Counted from the first letter of the stretch, positions 11,808-22,979 are shown. The stretch: DNA of 64,000 nt from Nelumbo lutea (GCA_022828595.1 JAKGHH010000004.1:55144422-55208421), one strand, 5' to 3'. Notes: generated from the letters alone by a model not told the origin. A program made the numbers and translations.

Positions 11808-13426
11808 TGATGAACTTACAATTTATCTATAATTTTTGAGGACTTTAGCATGGATTTTTATGCCGGTTTTATTAATTTTTGCCTTAATTTAGCTTAATGC
11901 TAAGAATAAGTTCAGGGATAATCAATCCAAGAAAAGGAAGGAAAAAGGCAAGAAAAGAAGGTTCAAAAAGACCAATTTCAGTCCAGCCCGGTCGTGGAAG
12001 CAAGAGAGAGCACTTCGGCCCAAAAAGAGCAACTGAATTCCTTGAGAAAACCCAAGAAAATAAAGCCTAGCTATGAGGAGAATTCGGCCCAGCAAGAAAT
12101 GCCCATTTTTAGCCCAAATAATAGCCTAGAGTGCAGCCCACATGAGCTCAAAAGCAAGCTAAGTTGTAGCCCAAATAGCAGCCCAAAGGGAGCTAGGGGC
12201 GGCAACTTCTAGGTGTTTCTTGAAGAGAAGGAGGGAGCACTCTAGAAGGTTCATGAGGGGTGTAATACACCCCATTCTAGAGGCTTCAAGAAGGGGCAAG
12301 AGCCCCCTTGAAAAACTATATAAGGAGGCCTCTAGGAGGGGAGAAAGTTGTTCAATTGCTTGAGAGGAAGGCTCTCCCACTCTTAGAGGTTCGGCCACCT
12401 TGAGAGAAGAGAAGAGAAGAAGGCTAGGCGCAAGGAAGAAGAAGAAGAAGGGCTGAAAGAAGTTCAAGACAAGCAAGCTAGAAGAAGAAGGTGAGTTCGA
12501 ATTGAGGGTTTGTGATTCAAAGATCTTTTGTAATAAATCATTTGTAGTTTCATTCTCTTTTGATTTGAATTCAGTTTCTTTGTTATATTTTCTTTCTTCT
12601 TTCTCCTTGTTTCCATTCTTCCTTGATGTATTTCACCTTGTAAAATTTCAGTTCAGCAATCTAATTCTTTTTGATTCATTCAAATGGTCATGTATTGTAC
12701 TTGAAGTTTCTTGAATAAGGGTGTGATTGTAGAGTAATTCGGCCAACTAACCTTCAAAACTCAGATCTGAATTCTCAGATCTGAGATTGCAAGATCTGAA
12801 TTGCTTGAAAGAGAATTCAGATCTGCAATTTTCAGATTGGGCGAATTAATCTACAGCTTGGAATTCCTAGAGTGCTTGAGAGAGACTCTAGGAATTCAGA
12901 TCTACTATTCAACTATTCAAGAACTGAATTGAGTGCAAGGTTAGAGATAACTTGCACAATTCAGTTGGTGATCAATTCAGATTTGAATTGATGCCTTAGA
13001 AGTGTTTGAAGAAATGCATGCATGGGGATTAGATTCTTGCTAGAGATAGAAGAACCGTCACTCATGCATAGGATGAACATGCGCTTGAGAGAGGCTGTTC
13101 ATGACCTTGGGGTTTCACCAAACCAAGGCTCAATCATGATTCATTCGAATGATCCAAATTGATAGATTGCTGAATTCTGAGATTGACATTTACTGCTTAC
13201 TCTTCTAACCTGAACTGAAGGCAATTGGACCAATGATTTAGATAGATTTTAATTTAGGATTTCTTAGCTTTTATTAGAGTTTTGATTTATTTGTTGATCA
13301 GATAAGAAGTGCTCAATTTAGTATTGGTAATTGTTTCCTAAATCCTCGTGGGAATGATACTTCACTCACTACTTTATTACTTGAACGGCTAGTGCACTTG
13401 CTAGTGTCACAATGAGCCACACATCA
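11808..13426 (+). repeat. NG 5' LTR
   Basis: The LTR starts TGATGAACTT and ends CACACATCA, with TG...CA ends. It is identical in length to the 3' copy. A 105-codon frame on its reverse strand is an LTR-internal chance ORF, not a gene. Confidence 0.96.
12317..12324 (+). promoter_or_regulatory. TATA box of the NG 5' LTR
   Basis: TATATAAG, 510 bp into the LTR. The identical box is at 18820-18827 in the 3' LTR and on the minus strand at 10335-10342 in E1. Confidence 0.62.
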
Positions 13427-13432
13427 AGTTTT

Positions 13433-13450
13433 TGGCGCCGTTGCCGGGGA
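13433..13450 (+). other. NG primer-binding site, tRNA-Asp
   Basis: TGGCGCCGTTGCCGGGGA starts 6 bp after the LTR and is complementary to the 3' end of plant tRNA-Asp(GTC). No decayed positions are visible, in contrast to E1. Confidence 0.93.
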
Positions 13451-16127
13451 TTTAGAGAAGCAATATTAGGAAACATTGAGCATTCTTAATCTGATCTCAT
13501 TCAGCATTGCATTCATAGTTGGGTTAATTTGCTAACTTTTTCATTTCAGCTTGGACTGCAACTGCTGTACTACTGTAGTTATGTTTCTTCTTTCTTAAGT
13601 AGATTACTTTCTTTTTCTGGTTTCAGTTTCATTTTAATAAAGGCATATTTGATTTCTATTCAATCTTGGTGTTGTTTCCTTCAAAAAGAAAAAAAAAAGG
13701 AAAAAAATTCACATAAACATGAGTGTTGCAGATCTGAGTTGCATTCGGCACTCAGATCAGCAGATTTCAGATCTGCAGCACTCAGCCGAAAAGAATTGCT
13801 TGTGTTTCAGATTTTATTATTCTTTTCTTTCATTACAAAAAGAAAAAAAAAACAAATGAAAAAAAAAGGGAGATCTTTTGAACAACCAGAGGAGCAATTG
13901 AGAATTCGGATCAGAACTCAGATCTGAGTTCAGATCTGAATTCTGCTATTGCAGATCTGCAACAGTTCAGATCTGAGTTCCTCTGAACTCAGACCTGAAC
14001 TGATGAAATTTTGAGGGGAATTGGGTGTCATCACCACCCCAATTCACCCTAGGGCACTTCTACTATTCCCAAAAAAAAAACAATTTGGTAGCAATAACTG
14101 AAGGTAAGGCAATTGAGATTTCAGATCCGAACTCAGACTTGAGTTCAGACCTGAACTCTGCTATAGCAGAACTGCAATACTCAGAAAAAAAAAATATCTG
14201 TTCTCAGCCCTTTATTATTCTTTTCTTTCATTGCAAAAAGAAAAAAAAAATATATTTAGATAGTGAAAAAAAAAAAAGAGAGAAAGAACCATGGAAACCA
14301 AGGATTCGGATCAGAACTCAGATCTGAGTTCAAATCTGAGTTCTGCTGTAGCAGATCTGCAACAGTTCAGATCTGAGTTCTCTTGAACTCAGACCTGAAC
14401 TGATGTAAATTTAAAAGATAATTGGGGGTTATCGTCACCCCAATACACCCTACAAAAAAATCTGCTATCTCCCAAAAACAATTGGATAATCATGGTTGAA
14501 GAAATTCGGATCTGCAATCACCTAGATCTGAACTGGGGTTGTGAACAGAGCAGGATACAGGGCATACTTTGCTGTATTAAATAACTTGTACTCCGATCTA
14601 TCTAAGCTGATTTGGTTGAAGAAAAGTATATTTAATCTGAGAATTTTTTATGCCTCAAGAGATTTCATGAAAAGTGGCACTTCCACACCATTTTTCTATT
14701 AGAGTTCAGACCTATAGCAGGGCTACTATAGCAGACCTGCTACAGCAAGACTGAACCAGGGCAGGTTTTGAACAGGTTTGTATTACAATTAACATTACTA
14801 AATTGGCATTGTGAATTGTCCTGGGCTGATCTTTGAAATTTTTTCAAGATAGATAGCTCTGATTTCAACTATGCATGAATAGAAAGTCTAGCAGATCTGA
14901 ATGGGTGTGTGCAGCCGTGTGTACTACATTCCAATAAGTGTATACTCCATCAAGGGCTACATTGATGGAGCCATGTTTCTTCTCTTGATACTTGATTGTT
15001 CCATCCTTAGTTTCAGTTTTAATGTAGCTTATGCAAATCAAATTTCTCTTCATCTTTTGGTTCTAAAAAAAAAAAAATAATAAATAAATAAATAAATCTC
15101 AAAATGAGTTCAGATCTAAATTACATTCATCAATCAGACCTGCACTCATCCAAAAAGATTTTGGTTGCATTGCTGTATTTTGTTTTAGTTTTCTTCCTTT
15201 AAAAAAAAAAAGGGAGATTTTGTTCAGTAGTGTAGTTGCATTACTGCTTTGTGTTTTATTTCATTTCAAAAGAAAAGAAAAAGAAAATCAGATCCCAGCA
15301 GCCACACCATGGTGAATACAGGTCTGATTTCAGATCTTTTTACTACTGATTGATTTCGGTTTTGTGCAAATCTGTATACAGCATGTTTCATTGCTGATAT
15401 CAGTAGGTTATCCTGCTGAATTGCTCAGTTTTAGTATGGCTACTCCATCTGGTGTTTGGTGATGCATAGCTCATCAAAACAGTGGGCTCAGATCTGATAT
15501 TTAGTAGCCTTCCAATATGGAAATCAGACCTGAGCACAACTGTACTGTTATCAGCAGCTGCTATTATATTTATTGTTGTTCTCAGTGGCTTCTAAGATTT
15601 CAGAGCTGATCTCAATTTTGTGTAGAACTGATGTCTGAATTGCTATCAATCCTTTGTACATTGACTTTAGTTTAGTGTATTGACCTTCAGTAGCACAGAA
15701 GAGCCTTTTAATATGAAACTCAGACCTGAACACAATCACTGCTGATCCGCACTTGGCTGTCCTCAGTAGCTGCTAAGATTTCATAACTGTATATTACTGT
15801 TCTCAGTAGCTATTGAGATTTCAGCTCTCAGCAGTTTAGATCTGTGTAATTAAATCCCATCCCTGATTTCAGCAATATAAAGAAGAGGAATTTGTAAACT
15901 GTTGTTCTACTCAGAGATTACTGAATTCAGACCTGTTTGTAAATTGCTACTGAATTTTGTATATTGAATAAGATGTTGATATGCTTTTAGTTAGCTGCAT
16001 TTATTTATTTTAGGATGTAGGTTTGTATATTCCAATACTTCACTTTACATTTTCAGTTGTAATAGGATTATTTATTTATTTTCTTTTGTGAATATTGGCC
16101 TTTTTATTGCTTTGACCTTTACAGTTT
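13451..16127 (+). other. NG 5' leader, 2.7 kb, noncoding
   Basis: The region is long, A/T-rich and has no convincing ORF. It contains many TCAGATCTGA-like words, poly(A/T) runs (for example 13687-13705, 14077-14090 and 14267-14280), a duplicated hairpin block (13904-14045 and 14304-14438) and a partial third copy at 14121-14183. It matches the E1 leader. The gag start codon at 16128 follows an AT-rich stretch. Confidence 0.85.
13904..14438 (+). repeat. NG leader: duplicated palindromic hairpin block, offset 400 bp
   Basis: Block 1 (13904-14005) and block 3 (14304-14405) are near-identical, exactly 400 bp apart; block 2 (14121-14183) is a shorter relative. Blocks 1 and 3 each contain the perfect 18-bp palindrome GAACTCAGATCTGAGTTC (13914-13931 and 14314-14331). 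Each also has an 18-nt arm pair with a 4-nt loop (13963-13980 with 13985-14002, and 14363-14380 with 14385-14402), 17 of 18 positions paired. A shorter hairpin follows each (14018-14045 and about 14422-14438). Confidence 0.8.
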
Positions 16128-17427
16128 ATGACAAGCAGACCTGAACTGGAAGAGATCCTTTACGACCCGGAAATGGAACGGACTCTCCGTGTCCGTTTGA
16201 GAGCTGCTAAGCAAGTCAGACAAGAAGCACAAGAAATGGCTGAACAAAGAACTATGATGGATTATGCCAAGCCCACCCTCACCGGGACTGTCTCCAGCAT
16301 TATCAGGCCAACTATTGCTGCCAATAACTTCGAAATTAAACCGGCCATAATCCAAATGATACAAAATACGGTTCAGTTTTGTGGTATGGCCCATGAGGAT
16401 CCGAATGCCCATATTGCTAATTTCTTAGAAATCTGTGACACCTTCAAACACAATGGGGTAAGTGATGATGCCATCCGGCTGAGGTTATTCCCATTTTCTT
16501 TGAAGGATAAAGCCAAAGCTTGGTTGAACTCATTACCGGCAGGATCTATAGCCACATGGGACGAAATGGCCAGTCGTTTTCTCTCTAAATATTTTCCCCC
16601 TTCTAAAACTGCTAAAATGAGGAATGACATCACTACTTTTTTCCAGCAAGAGGGGGAATCTCTCTATGAGTCCTAGGAACGTTACAAGGAGCTACTAAGG
16701 AGGGTTCCTCACCATGGCCTTCCGATTTGGCTGCAGGTGCAAACATTTTATAATGGTCTGACCGATTCAAACAAGACCATCTTAGATGCAGCAGCTGGGG
16801 GCTCCATAAACAATAAGACTCCCGAGGTTGCCCATGCACTCATCGAGGAGATGGCAGCCAATAACTACCAATGGCATTCAGAAAGGACACCAGTTAGAAA
16901 GCAGCATGGCCTTCATAATGTGGATACATACACAGCTCTCTCTGCACAAATAGGAGCACTTAGCAAAAAAATTTGATGAGATGCAGATGGCAGCTATGCA
17001 TGTACAGTATGATAAGTGTGGGGGAGGCCATGATAGCACTGAATTCCAAGTTGGCAGTCAGACTTTTCAGTCCACAGAACAAGTAGACTTTGTTGGCAAC
17101 TTTACAAGACAGCCAGGAAATCAGTACCATCATGCCCATAACCCCGGATGGAGAGGCCACCTGAATCAGCATGCACCTAAGCCTTTCCACCAAAACTTCT
17201 ATCAGCCGGAACCGAAATCTAACTTGGAGGAGCTGATGACCAAGTTCATAGCTAGTGCGGAAAATAGATTTCAGAAAAACGAAACATCGATAAGGAACTT
17301 GGAAACTCAGGTTGGGCAGCTGGCACAGATGATTTCAGAAAGGGCTCCGGGTACCTTACCTAGTAACACCATGGTAAACCCAAGGGAACAAGAGGCTATT
17401 GGGAGAATTCCCAATTCAGATACTTAG
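16128..17427 (+). pseudogene. NG gag (Athila-like), one stop and one frameshift
   Basis: The ATG at 16128 gives 182 residues (MTSRPELEEILYDPE start, PNAHIANFLEICDTF, DKAKAWLNSLP) that closely match E1 gag, then a TAG at 16674 where E1 has a TGG tryptophan codon. The frame continues through ERYKELLRRVPHHG and IEEMAANNYQWHSE to about 16976, where a run of seven A's shifts the frame. The rest (16981-17427) carries the zinc-knuckle region, but two of the four ligands are gone (YDKCGGGHDSTEF, against CDLCGGGHISTEC in E1). The copy is therefore expected to depend on gag from elsewhere. The frame ends at 17427 with no protease following. Confidence 0.93.
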
Positions 17428-17786
17428 TCATAAACTGTCTTACTTGCTTTTTGTTTTTATTTTTCATAGCATTTAAGTTTAGTTAGTTTTTCTTAGAATT
17501 TAATTGAATAAAGATACTGATCTCCCCTTCTAGTTTGCAAGTGATTTCTAGCAGAAGAAGTTTTCCACCGACAACATATTGCAGAATTTAAGAATGATCT
17601 TCAGGGAAGTCCTCTAAATACCTCCTATTACTTGATGATGCTCTTGCTAGTTTTATTGTTACTGCCTAACACTACGAACATTGAGAACAATGTTCATCTT
17701 AAGTGTGGGGGAGTGAGCCCGAGGCTAGGGTATGGGGGCTGAAACCATGCACCCCAACACACATATGCAGGCAATGACATAACCAA

Positions 17787-17817
<31 letters not shown>

Positions 17818-18295
17818 GAAAAGAGAGAGAAAAGTGTGTGAGATGGAGCATAAAATGCACTCACACCGAAAAAAAAAAAAAAAAAAAAGAGAAAAGGGTG
17901 AGATGGAGCATAAGATGCACTCACCCTTAGAAATAAGTAATTATGGTGACAACCGAGGTTCAAAGGGGCACTCTAAAGTTGAACTCTCATTGAGATTTAG
18001 TTACAGATGTGAAACTTAGTGAAATTTGATTATTAACCTTGATAATTAAGGAGCTGATTTATATATGAATTAGGAGTGAAGGCTAGACTATGATGAAATT
18101 CATATTCTCCTTTCCTCGGATCTGATACATATCTTAAATGGTAATTTACAAGAATAAGAGTTGAGCACTTACAAAAGTTCCCCGACTACTCAATGCATTT
18201 CTATCTTAAAAAGTTCACCAGGTAAATGGTGAGAACAGAAGGGGGGAATGTTAAGTTTATGGCTGATGTCTTTGCTTGAGGACAAGCAAAAGCTT
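17428..18295 (+). other. NG 3' noncoding region after gag
   Basis: This region corresponds to the post-integrase tail of E1 (positions 1-852 reversed), so the pol genes were lost between gag and this tail. It contains poly(A) runs at 17786-17809 and 17870-17888, two hairpin motifs and no gene. Confidence 0.85.
17836..17928 (+). other. Two copies of the Athila 3' hairpin motif (NG)
   Basis: Hairpin 1 (17836-17866): GTGTGAG, core ATGGAGCATAAAATGCA, CTCACAC. Hairpin 2 (17894-17928): AAGGGTGAG, core ATGGAGCATAAGATGCA, CTCACCCTT, a 9-bp perfect stem. The outer stem bases differ between the two but remain complementary. Confidence 0.82.
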
Positions 18296-18306
18296 AAGTG
18301 TGGGGG
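18296..18306 (+). other. NG polypurine tract
   Basis: AAGTGTGGGGG lies 4 bp before the 3' LTR. The family A equivalent is at 38261-38272. It would prime plus-strand cDNA synthesis. Confidence 0.75.
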
Positions 18307-18310
18307 TATT

Positions 18311-19929
18311 TGATGAACTTACAATTTATCTATAATTTTTGAGGACTTTAGCATGGATTTTTATGCCGGTTTTATTAATTTTTGCCTTAATTTAGCTTAA
18401 TGTTAAGAATAAGTTTAGGGATAATCAATCCAAGAAAAGGAAGGAAAAAGGCAAGAAAATAAGGTTCAAAAAGACCAATTTCAGTCCAGCCCGGTCGTGG
18501 AAGCAAGAGAGAGCACTTCGGCCCAAAAAGAGCAACTGAATTCCTTGAGAAAACCCAAGAAAATAAAGCCTAGATATGAGGAGAATTCGGCCCAGCAAGA
18601 AAGGCCCATTTTTAGCCCAAATAATAGCCTAGAGTGCAGCCCACATGAGCTCAAAAGCAAGCTAAGTTGTAGCCCAAATAGCAGCCCAAAGGGAGCTAGG
18701 GGCGGCAACTTCTAGGTGTTTCTTGAAGAGAAGGAGGGAGCACTCTAGAAGGTTCATGAGGGGTGTAATACACCCCATTCTAGAGGCTTCAAGAAGGGGC
18801 AAGAGCCCCCTTGAAAAACTATATAAGGAGGCCTCTAGGAGGGGAGAAAGTTGTTCAATTGCTTGAGAGGAAGGCTCTCCCACTCTTAGAGGTTCGGCCA
18901 CCTTGAGAGAAGAGAAGAGAAGAAGGCTAGGCGCAAGGAAGAAGAAGAAGAAGGGCTGAAAGAAGTTCAAGACAAGCAAGCTAGAAGAAGAAGGTGAGTT
19001 CGAATTGAGGGTTTGTGATTCAAAGATCTTTTGTAATAAATCATTTGTAGTTTCATTCTCTTTTGATTTGAATTCAGTTTCTTTGTTATATTTTCTTTCT
19101 TCTTTCTCCTTGTTTCCATTCTTCCTTGATGTATTTCAGCTTGTAAAATTTCAGTTCAGCAATATAATTCTTTTTGATTCATTCAAATGGTCATGTATTG
19201 TACTTGAAGTTTCTTGAATAAGGGTGTGATTGTAGAGTAATTCGGCCAACTAACCTTCAAAACTCAGATCTGAATTCTCAGATCTGAGATTGCAAGATCT
19301 GAATTGCTTGAAAGAGAATTCAGATCTGCAATTTTCAGATTGGGCGAATTAATCTACAGCTTGGAATTCCTAGAGTGCTTGAGAGAGACTCTAGGAATTC
19401 AGATCTACTATTCAACTATTCAAGAACTGAATTGAGTGCAAGGTTAGAGATAACTTGCACAATTCAGTTGGTGATCAATTCAGATTTGAATTGATGCCTT
19501 AGAAGTGTTTGAAGAAATGCATGCATGGGGATTAGATTCTTGCTAGAGATAGAAGAACCGTCACTCATGCATAGGATGAACATGCGCTTGAGAGAGGCTG
19601 TTCATGACCTTGGGGTTTCACCAAACCAAGGCTCAATCATGATTCATTCGAATGATCCAAATTGATAGATTGCTGAATTCTGAGATTGACATTTACTGCT
19701 TACTCTTCTAACCTGAACTGAAGGCAATTGGACCAATGATTTAGATAGATTTTAATTTAGGATTTCTTAGCTTTCATTAGAGTTTTGATTTATTTGTTGA
19801 TCAGATAAGAAGTGCTCAATTTAGTATTGGTAATTGTTTCCTAAATCCTCATGGGAACGATACTTCACTCACTACTTTATTACTTGAACGGCTAGTGCAC
19901 TTGCTAGTGTAACAATGAGCCACACATCA
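18311..19929 (+). repeat. NG 3' LTR
   Basis: The 1619-bp LTR starts TGATGAACTT and ends CACACATCA, then target duplication ATTGG at 19930-19934. Differences from the 5' LTR that I could find are single substitutions, several of them C/T or G/A. The TATA box is at 18820-18827. Confidence 0.96.
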
Positions 19930-19934
19930 ATTGG

Positions 19935-20564
19935 TAAGTTTCCTCAAAACTAATGCCGACGTCTTTGCTTGGTCCGCCACTGACATGCCCGGAATTGACC
20001 CTTCAGTCATCACTCACAGGCTGAGCATGGACCCGAGCTCTAGGCTAGTTCGAAAAAAGAAGAGGAACTTTGCACCAGAGCGTTAGAAGGCCATAGGAGA
20101 GGAAGTTGACAAGCTACTCGATGCCAGCTTCATCCGAGAGGTATACAACCCTAACTGGTTGCCAAATGTGGTTTTGGTAAAGAAATCTAATGGAAAATGG
20201 TGGATCTATATTGATTTCACAGACCTTAACCGAGCCTGCCCTAAGGATAGTTTTCCTTTGCTAAGGATAGACCATCTTGTCAATGCCACTATAGGGTATG
20301 AGATTCTCAGCTTCATGGATGCCTTCTCTGGATACAACCAAATAAATATGTACCTAGAGGACGAGGAGAAGACCTCATTTATCACAATGAATGGCACTTA
20401 CTACTACAAAGTGGTGCCTTTCGGCCTCAAGAATGTAGGGGCCACCTACCAATGCCCCATCAACAAGGTGTTTAAAAATCAAATGGGAGGAATGTCGAAG
20501 CCTATGTGGATGATATGGTGGTGAAGAGCCTGAAAGTCGAGATGCACACCTCGGACGTAGCCGA
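19935..20564 (+). pseudogene. T1 reverse transcriptase (Tat-like), truncated
   Basis: After the NG target duplication the frame reads SFLKTNADVFAW, then MPGIDPSVITHRLSMDP, a hallmark of Tat-lineage pol. A stop interrupts it near 20085. The open frame 20159-20524 has FTDLNRACPKDSFPL, FMDAFSGYNQI and PFGLKNVGATYQ. The catalytic YVDDMVVKS follows in a shifted frame near 20505-20535. The sequence stops at the C1 LTR fragment before the RT thumb and RNase H. Confidence 0.92.
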
Positions 20565-21170
20565 TGTTAGACAGTGTATGCACTTATCTCCAATTAGCAT
20601 GATGTACATTATGACATTTACTATAAACAAATAAAGTACATATTTGATTTATGTTATTATGAAGTGTTTTTGTGTAATACCCTTAAACTGGAGACATATG
20701 AGACTCGTATTAGTTTAGAATCTTCACAGCCATTGGATAGATCTGGGGAGATTTATCTTGCCAATGTTGACACTGATGTACCACCAAGTTGGTTGGGGTG
20801 GCTTGTCTCAACTGCCAGGGTGAGACCTGAGGTACCTGTAGTGTGGGTTTTCTTGAAACCCTGAACCGGACCAAAATTCTAGTATTGCCTTGGACCATGT
20901 AGATACATGGGCAAAACTAGAATGTTACACCTGACCCCTAGACTCGATTATGATACTGCACTAGGTATCGGATTGGGCTGCCTTTGATATACTAATCAGT
21001 GAGATCCTTAGAGGGGGTCAAAACCTAGGTATGTTGGGACAGTTCGAGAATTCATCTGAGTGGGTGATCATAGTGACAAGATCAGCCCCTTTGTCGGACA
21101 AAGTGAATGATCGGGAATGCACCCTCTCTGATGGAAACCTAAACTGCTGGTAGTTGATTTCAGTTGTTGA
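20565..21170 (+). repeat. C1: truncated copia LTR (family C) inside T1 pol
   Basis: It starts with TGTTAGACAG, the family C LTR start, and follows that LTR for about 600 bp to just beyond the GATGGAAACC segment. It then ends abruptly at 21170, where T1 integrase sequence begins. The remaining 1.3 kb of LTR and the T1 RNase H are both absent, so one deletion probably removed both. No target duplication can be recognised. Confidence 0.85.
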
Positions 21171-22400
21171 TGGACCCCATCAACGACTTCTTACTGACAG
21201 AACGATTGCCTGACAATAGGAACGAAACCAAGAAACTCCGACGTCAAGCAACCAACTACACCTTGCTGGAGGGAAAGTTATACAAGAGATCCTTCTCCTT
21301 GCCTTACCTCTGATGCCTCCATCAGGAGGAGGGCGAGTACGTGCTCTAAGAATTTTACAAAGGCATCTGTGGTAACCACCTCGACGGTAGAGCCCTAGCC
21401 CAAAAACACTAAGGCAAGGGTACTTTTGGCTAACTGTCCATAAAGACGCAGTTGAGCTGGTATGGAAGTGTGACCAATGCCAGAGACATGCCAACCCTTG
21501 CCATCAGCTGGCCACAACCCTCTTGGCTCTCAACAGCCCCTGACCCTTCGCCAAGTGGGGAATGGACCTCCTCGGCCCTTTCCCTCAAGCAACAGGGGGT
21601 AGGAAATACCTCATCGTCGCTGTGGACTACCTAACCAAGTGGGAAGAAGCTGAACCCCTGGCTACCATCATGGCTCAAGCAATTCAAAGCTTCTTTTAGA
21701 AGAACATTATTTTCCGCTTTGTCCTTCCCCACAAGCTAGTCACCGACAATGGGAAGTAATTTGATGATGCCAAGTTCAGGGAGTGGTGCACCTCCCTCAG
21801 CATTAAGCAGCAATACACCTCGATAGGCTACCACCAAACAAATGGCCTAGCCGAGGTCACCAACAGAACCATATTAGATGGACTAAAGATCAAACTTGAC
21901 CGAGCTAAGGGCCTATGGGTTGACGAGCTAAGTAGTGTACTTTGGGCATACCGGACCACACTTCAGATGGCCACGGGAGAAACCCTGTTTGGCCTGACCT
22001 ACGGTATGGAAGCTATTATCCTAGTAGATATCAGCTAGCCGAAGCTCCAAATTGAAGTATACGACGAAGCCGAGAACAGCGAAGCACTCAGAGCAAACAT
22101 AGACCTGCTAGAAGAAGCCCGAGAGCAAGCACAAGTAAGGGTGGCTGCCTATCAACAACGGGTGGCCTACTACTACAACTCGAGGGTAAAAGAGAGGAAC
22201 TACAAGGAGGGAAACCTCGTCCTCAGGAAAAGTCATGGTCCCTGAGCTGGGTGTGGGTAAACTTGGTCCCAATTGGGAAGGCCCCTACGGAGTCAAGCAA
22301 GTCATCAGCTTCGACACCTTTCATTTGGAACACTTAAATGGAAGACCTATCCCTCGAACATGGAACTCGGAGAACCTCTAGATGTACTACCACTAAATGT
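21171..22400 (+). pseudogene. T1 integrase (Tat-like), multiple stops
   Basis: The region opens with DPINDFLLTERLPDNRNETKK, the segment between RNase H and integrase in this lineage. A zinc-binding part (CGNHLDGRALA, later KCDQCQRHAN) and the catalytic core follow, with D in WGMDLLGPF, D in VTDNGK and E in NGLAEVTNRT. The C-terminal part (YQQRVAYYYNSRVKERNYK, then LVLRK) precedes a frameshift near 22230. In-frame stops occur at many places, including near 21312, 21348, 21540, 21699, 21760 and 22038. The catalytic triad is still readable. Confidence 0.9.
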
Positions 22401-22979
22401 AAATTTTGATGAATTAAATGCAAATTTCCTCTTCGGCTCAATGTTTAGCACGTGTTCTCACTAAGTTACCAGTCCCCCTCAGCTTCGCGACTGGCTGAAG
22501 CGCGTTGCCTCTCCCGAGGACCAGGTGCTTGAGCTGGACTATCGCCAAGGCACATAGCCAGCAACGAACACCCTAACTTAACACCTCGCCAAACTAAAAT
22601 ACATCAGGATGGTTGAGGCATTGCATGTCTCACTACCCACCTCAGTAGTGGATGGCCTCCTGGTCGTATATACATAGCGCGATTAAGTAGATGACAACCC
22701 GACCTACTCGGCGGTTTGCCTCAGCCCGAGACCCCGACCTCCCTGGAGCACCACCTCGGCCTCGCCTAAGTAACCACCTCCTCGGAGCTACATCTCGGCC
22801 TCGGCCTCCCCCCCATACTTCGGTAGACCGCCTCAGCCTAACCTAAGTAAACACTTGGGAAAAAAATGAGCCATGCAAGTTGCACCTTGGTCACATACCT
22901 TTGCCACGGCCTCAGCCCCCTCAACAACCTAAAGCGAGCGTGTACCTAAACTAAGCCATTATGAGCCATTTTTTGAACT
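22401..22979. other. T1 spacer between integrase and the antisense ORF
   Basis: The interval is rich in G and C with repeated CCTCGG and CCTCGGCCTC words, especially 22700-22850. No ORF of note and no RNA gene were recognised. Tat-lineage elements commonly have a long spacer here. Confidence 0.6.

Larger units (their letters stand above)
11808..19929 (+). mobile_element. NG: gag-only, non-autonomous Athila-like element (family B, TR-GAG type)
   Basis: The 8122-bp element has two LTRs of equal length (11808-13426 and 18311-19929, 1619 bp each), a perfect target duplication ATTGG (11803-11807 and 19930-19934), a tRNA-Asp primer site and a polypurine tract. The 4884-bp interior encodes gag only; no protease, RT, RNase H or integrase is present. 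LTRs, leader and gag match E1, so proteins from an E1-like relative could mobilise it. By eye I find 11 substitutions and no indel between the LTRs, about 0.7 percent, so insertion was recent. Plants have other gag-only LTR elements called TR-GAG. Confidence 0.95.

Noticed and set aside
12159..12476. A 105-codon reverse-strand frame, identical at 18662-18979
   Set aside because: Both lie at the same place in the two LTRs of NG. Identity follows from the LTRs being copies. The frame is Leu/Ser-rich with no domain and E1 does not keep it.
13433..13450. tRNA-Asp-like sequence as a tRNA gene
   Set aside because: Only the 18-nt complement of the tRNA 3' end is present, next to an LTR; it is a primer-binding site.
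17786..17888. Poly(A) runs as possible retrogene or LINE tails
   Set aside because: They lie inside NG between hairpins, have no upstream reverse-transcribed gene and no flanking duplication.
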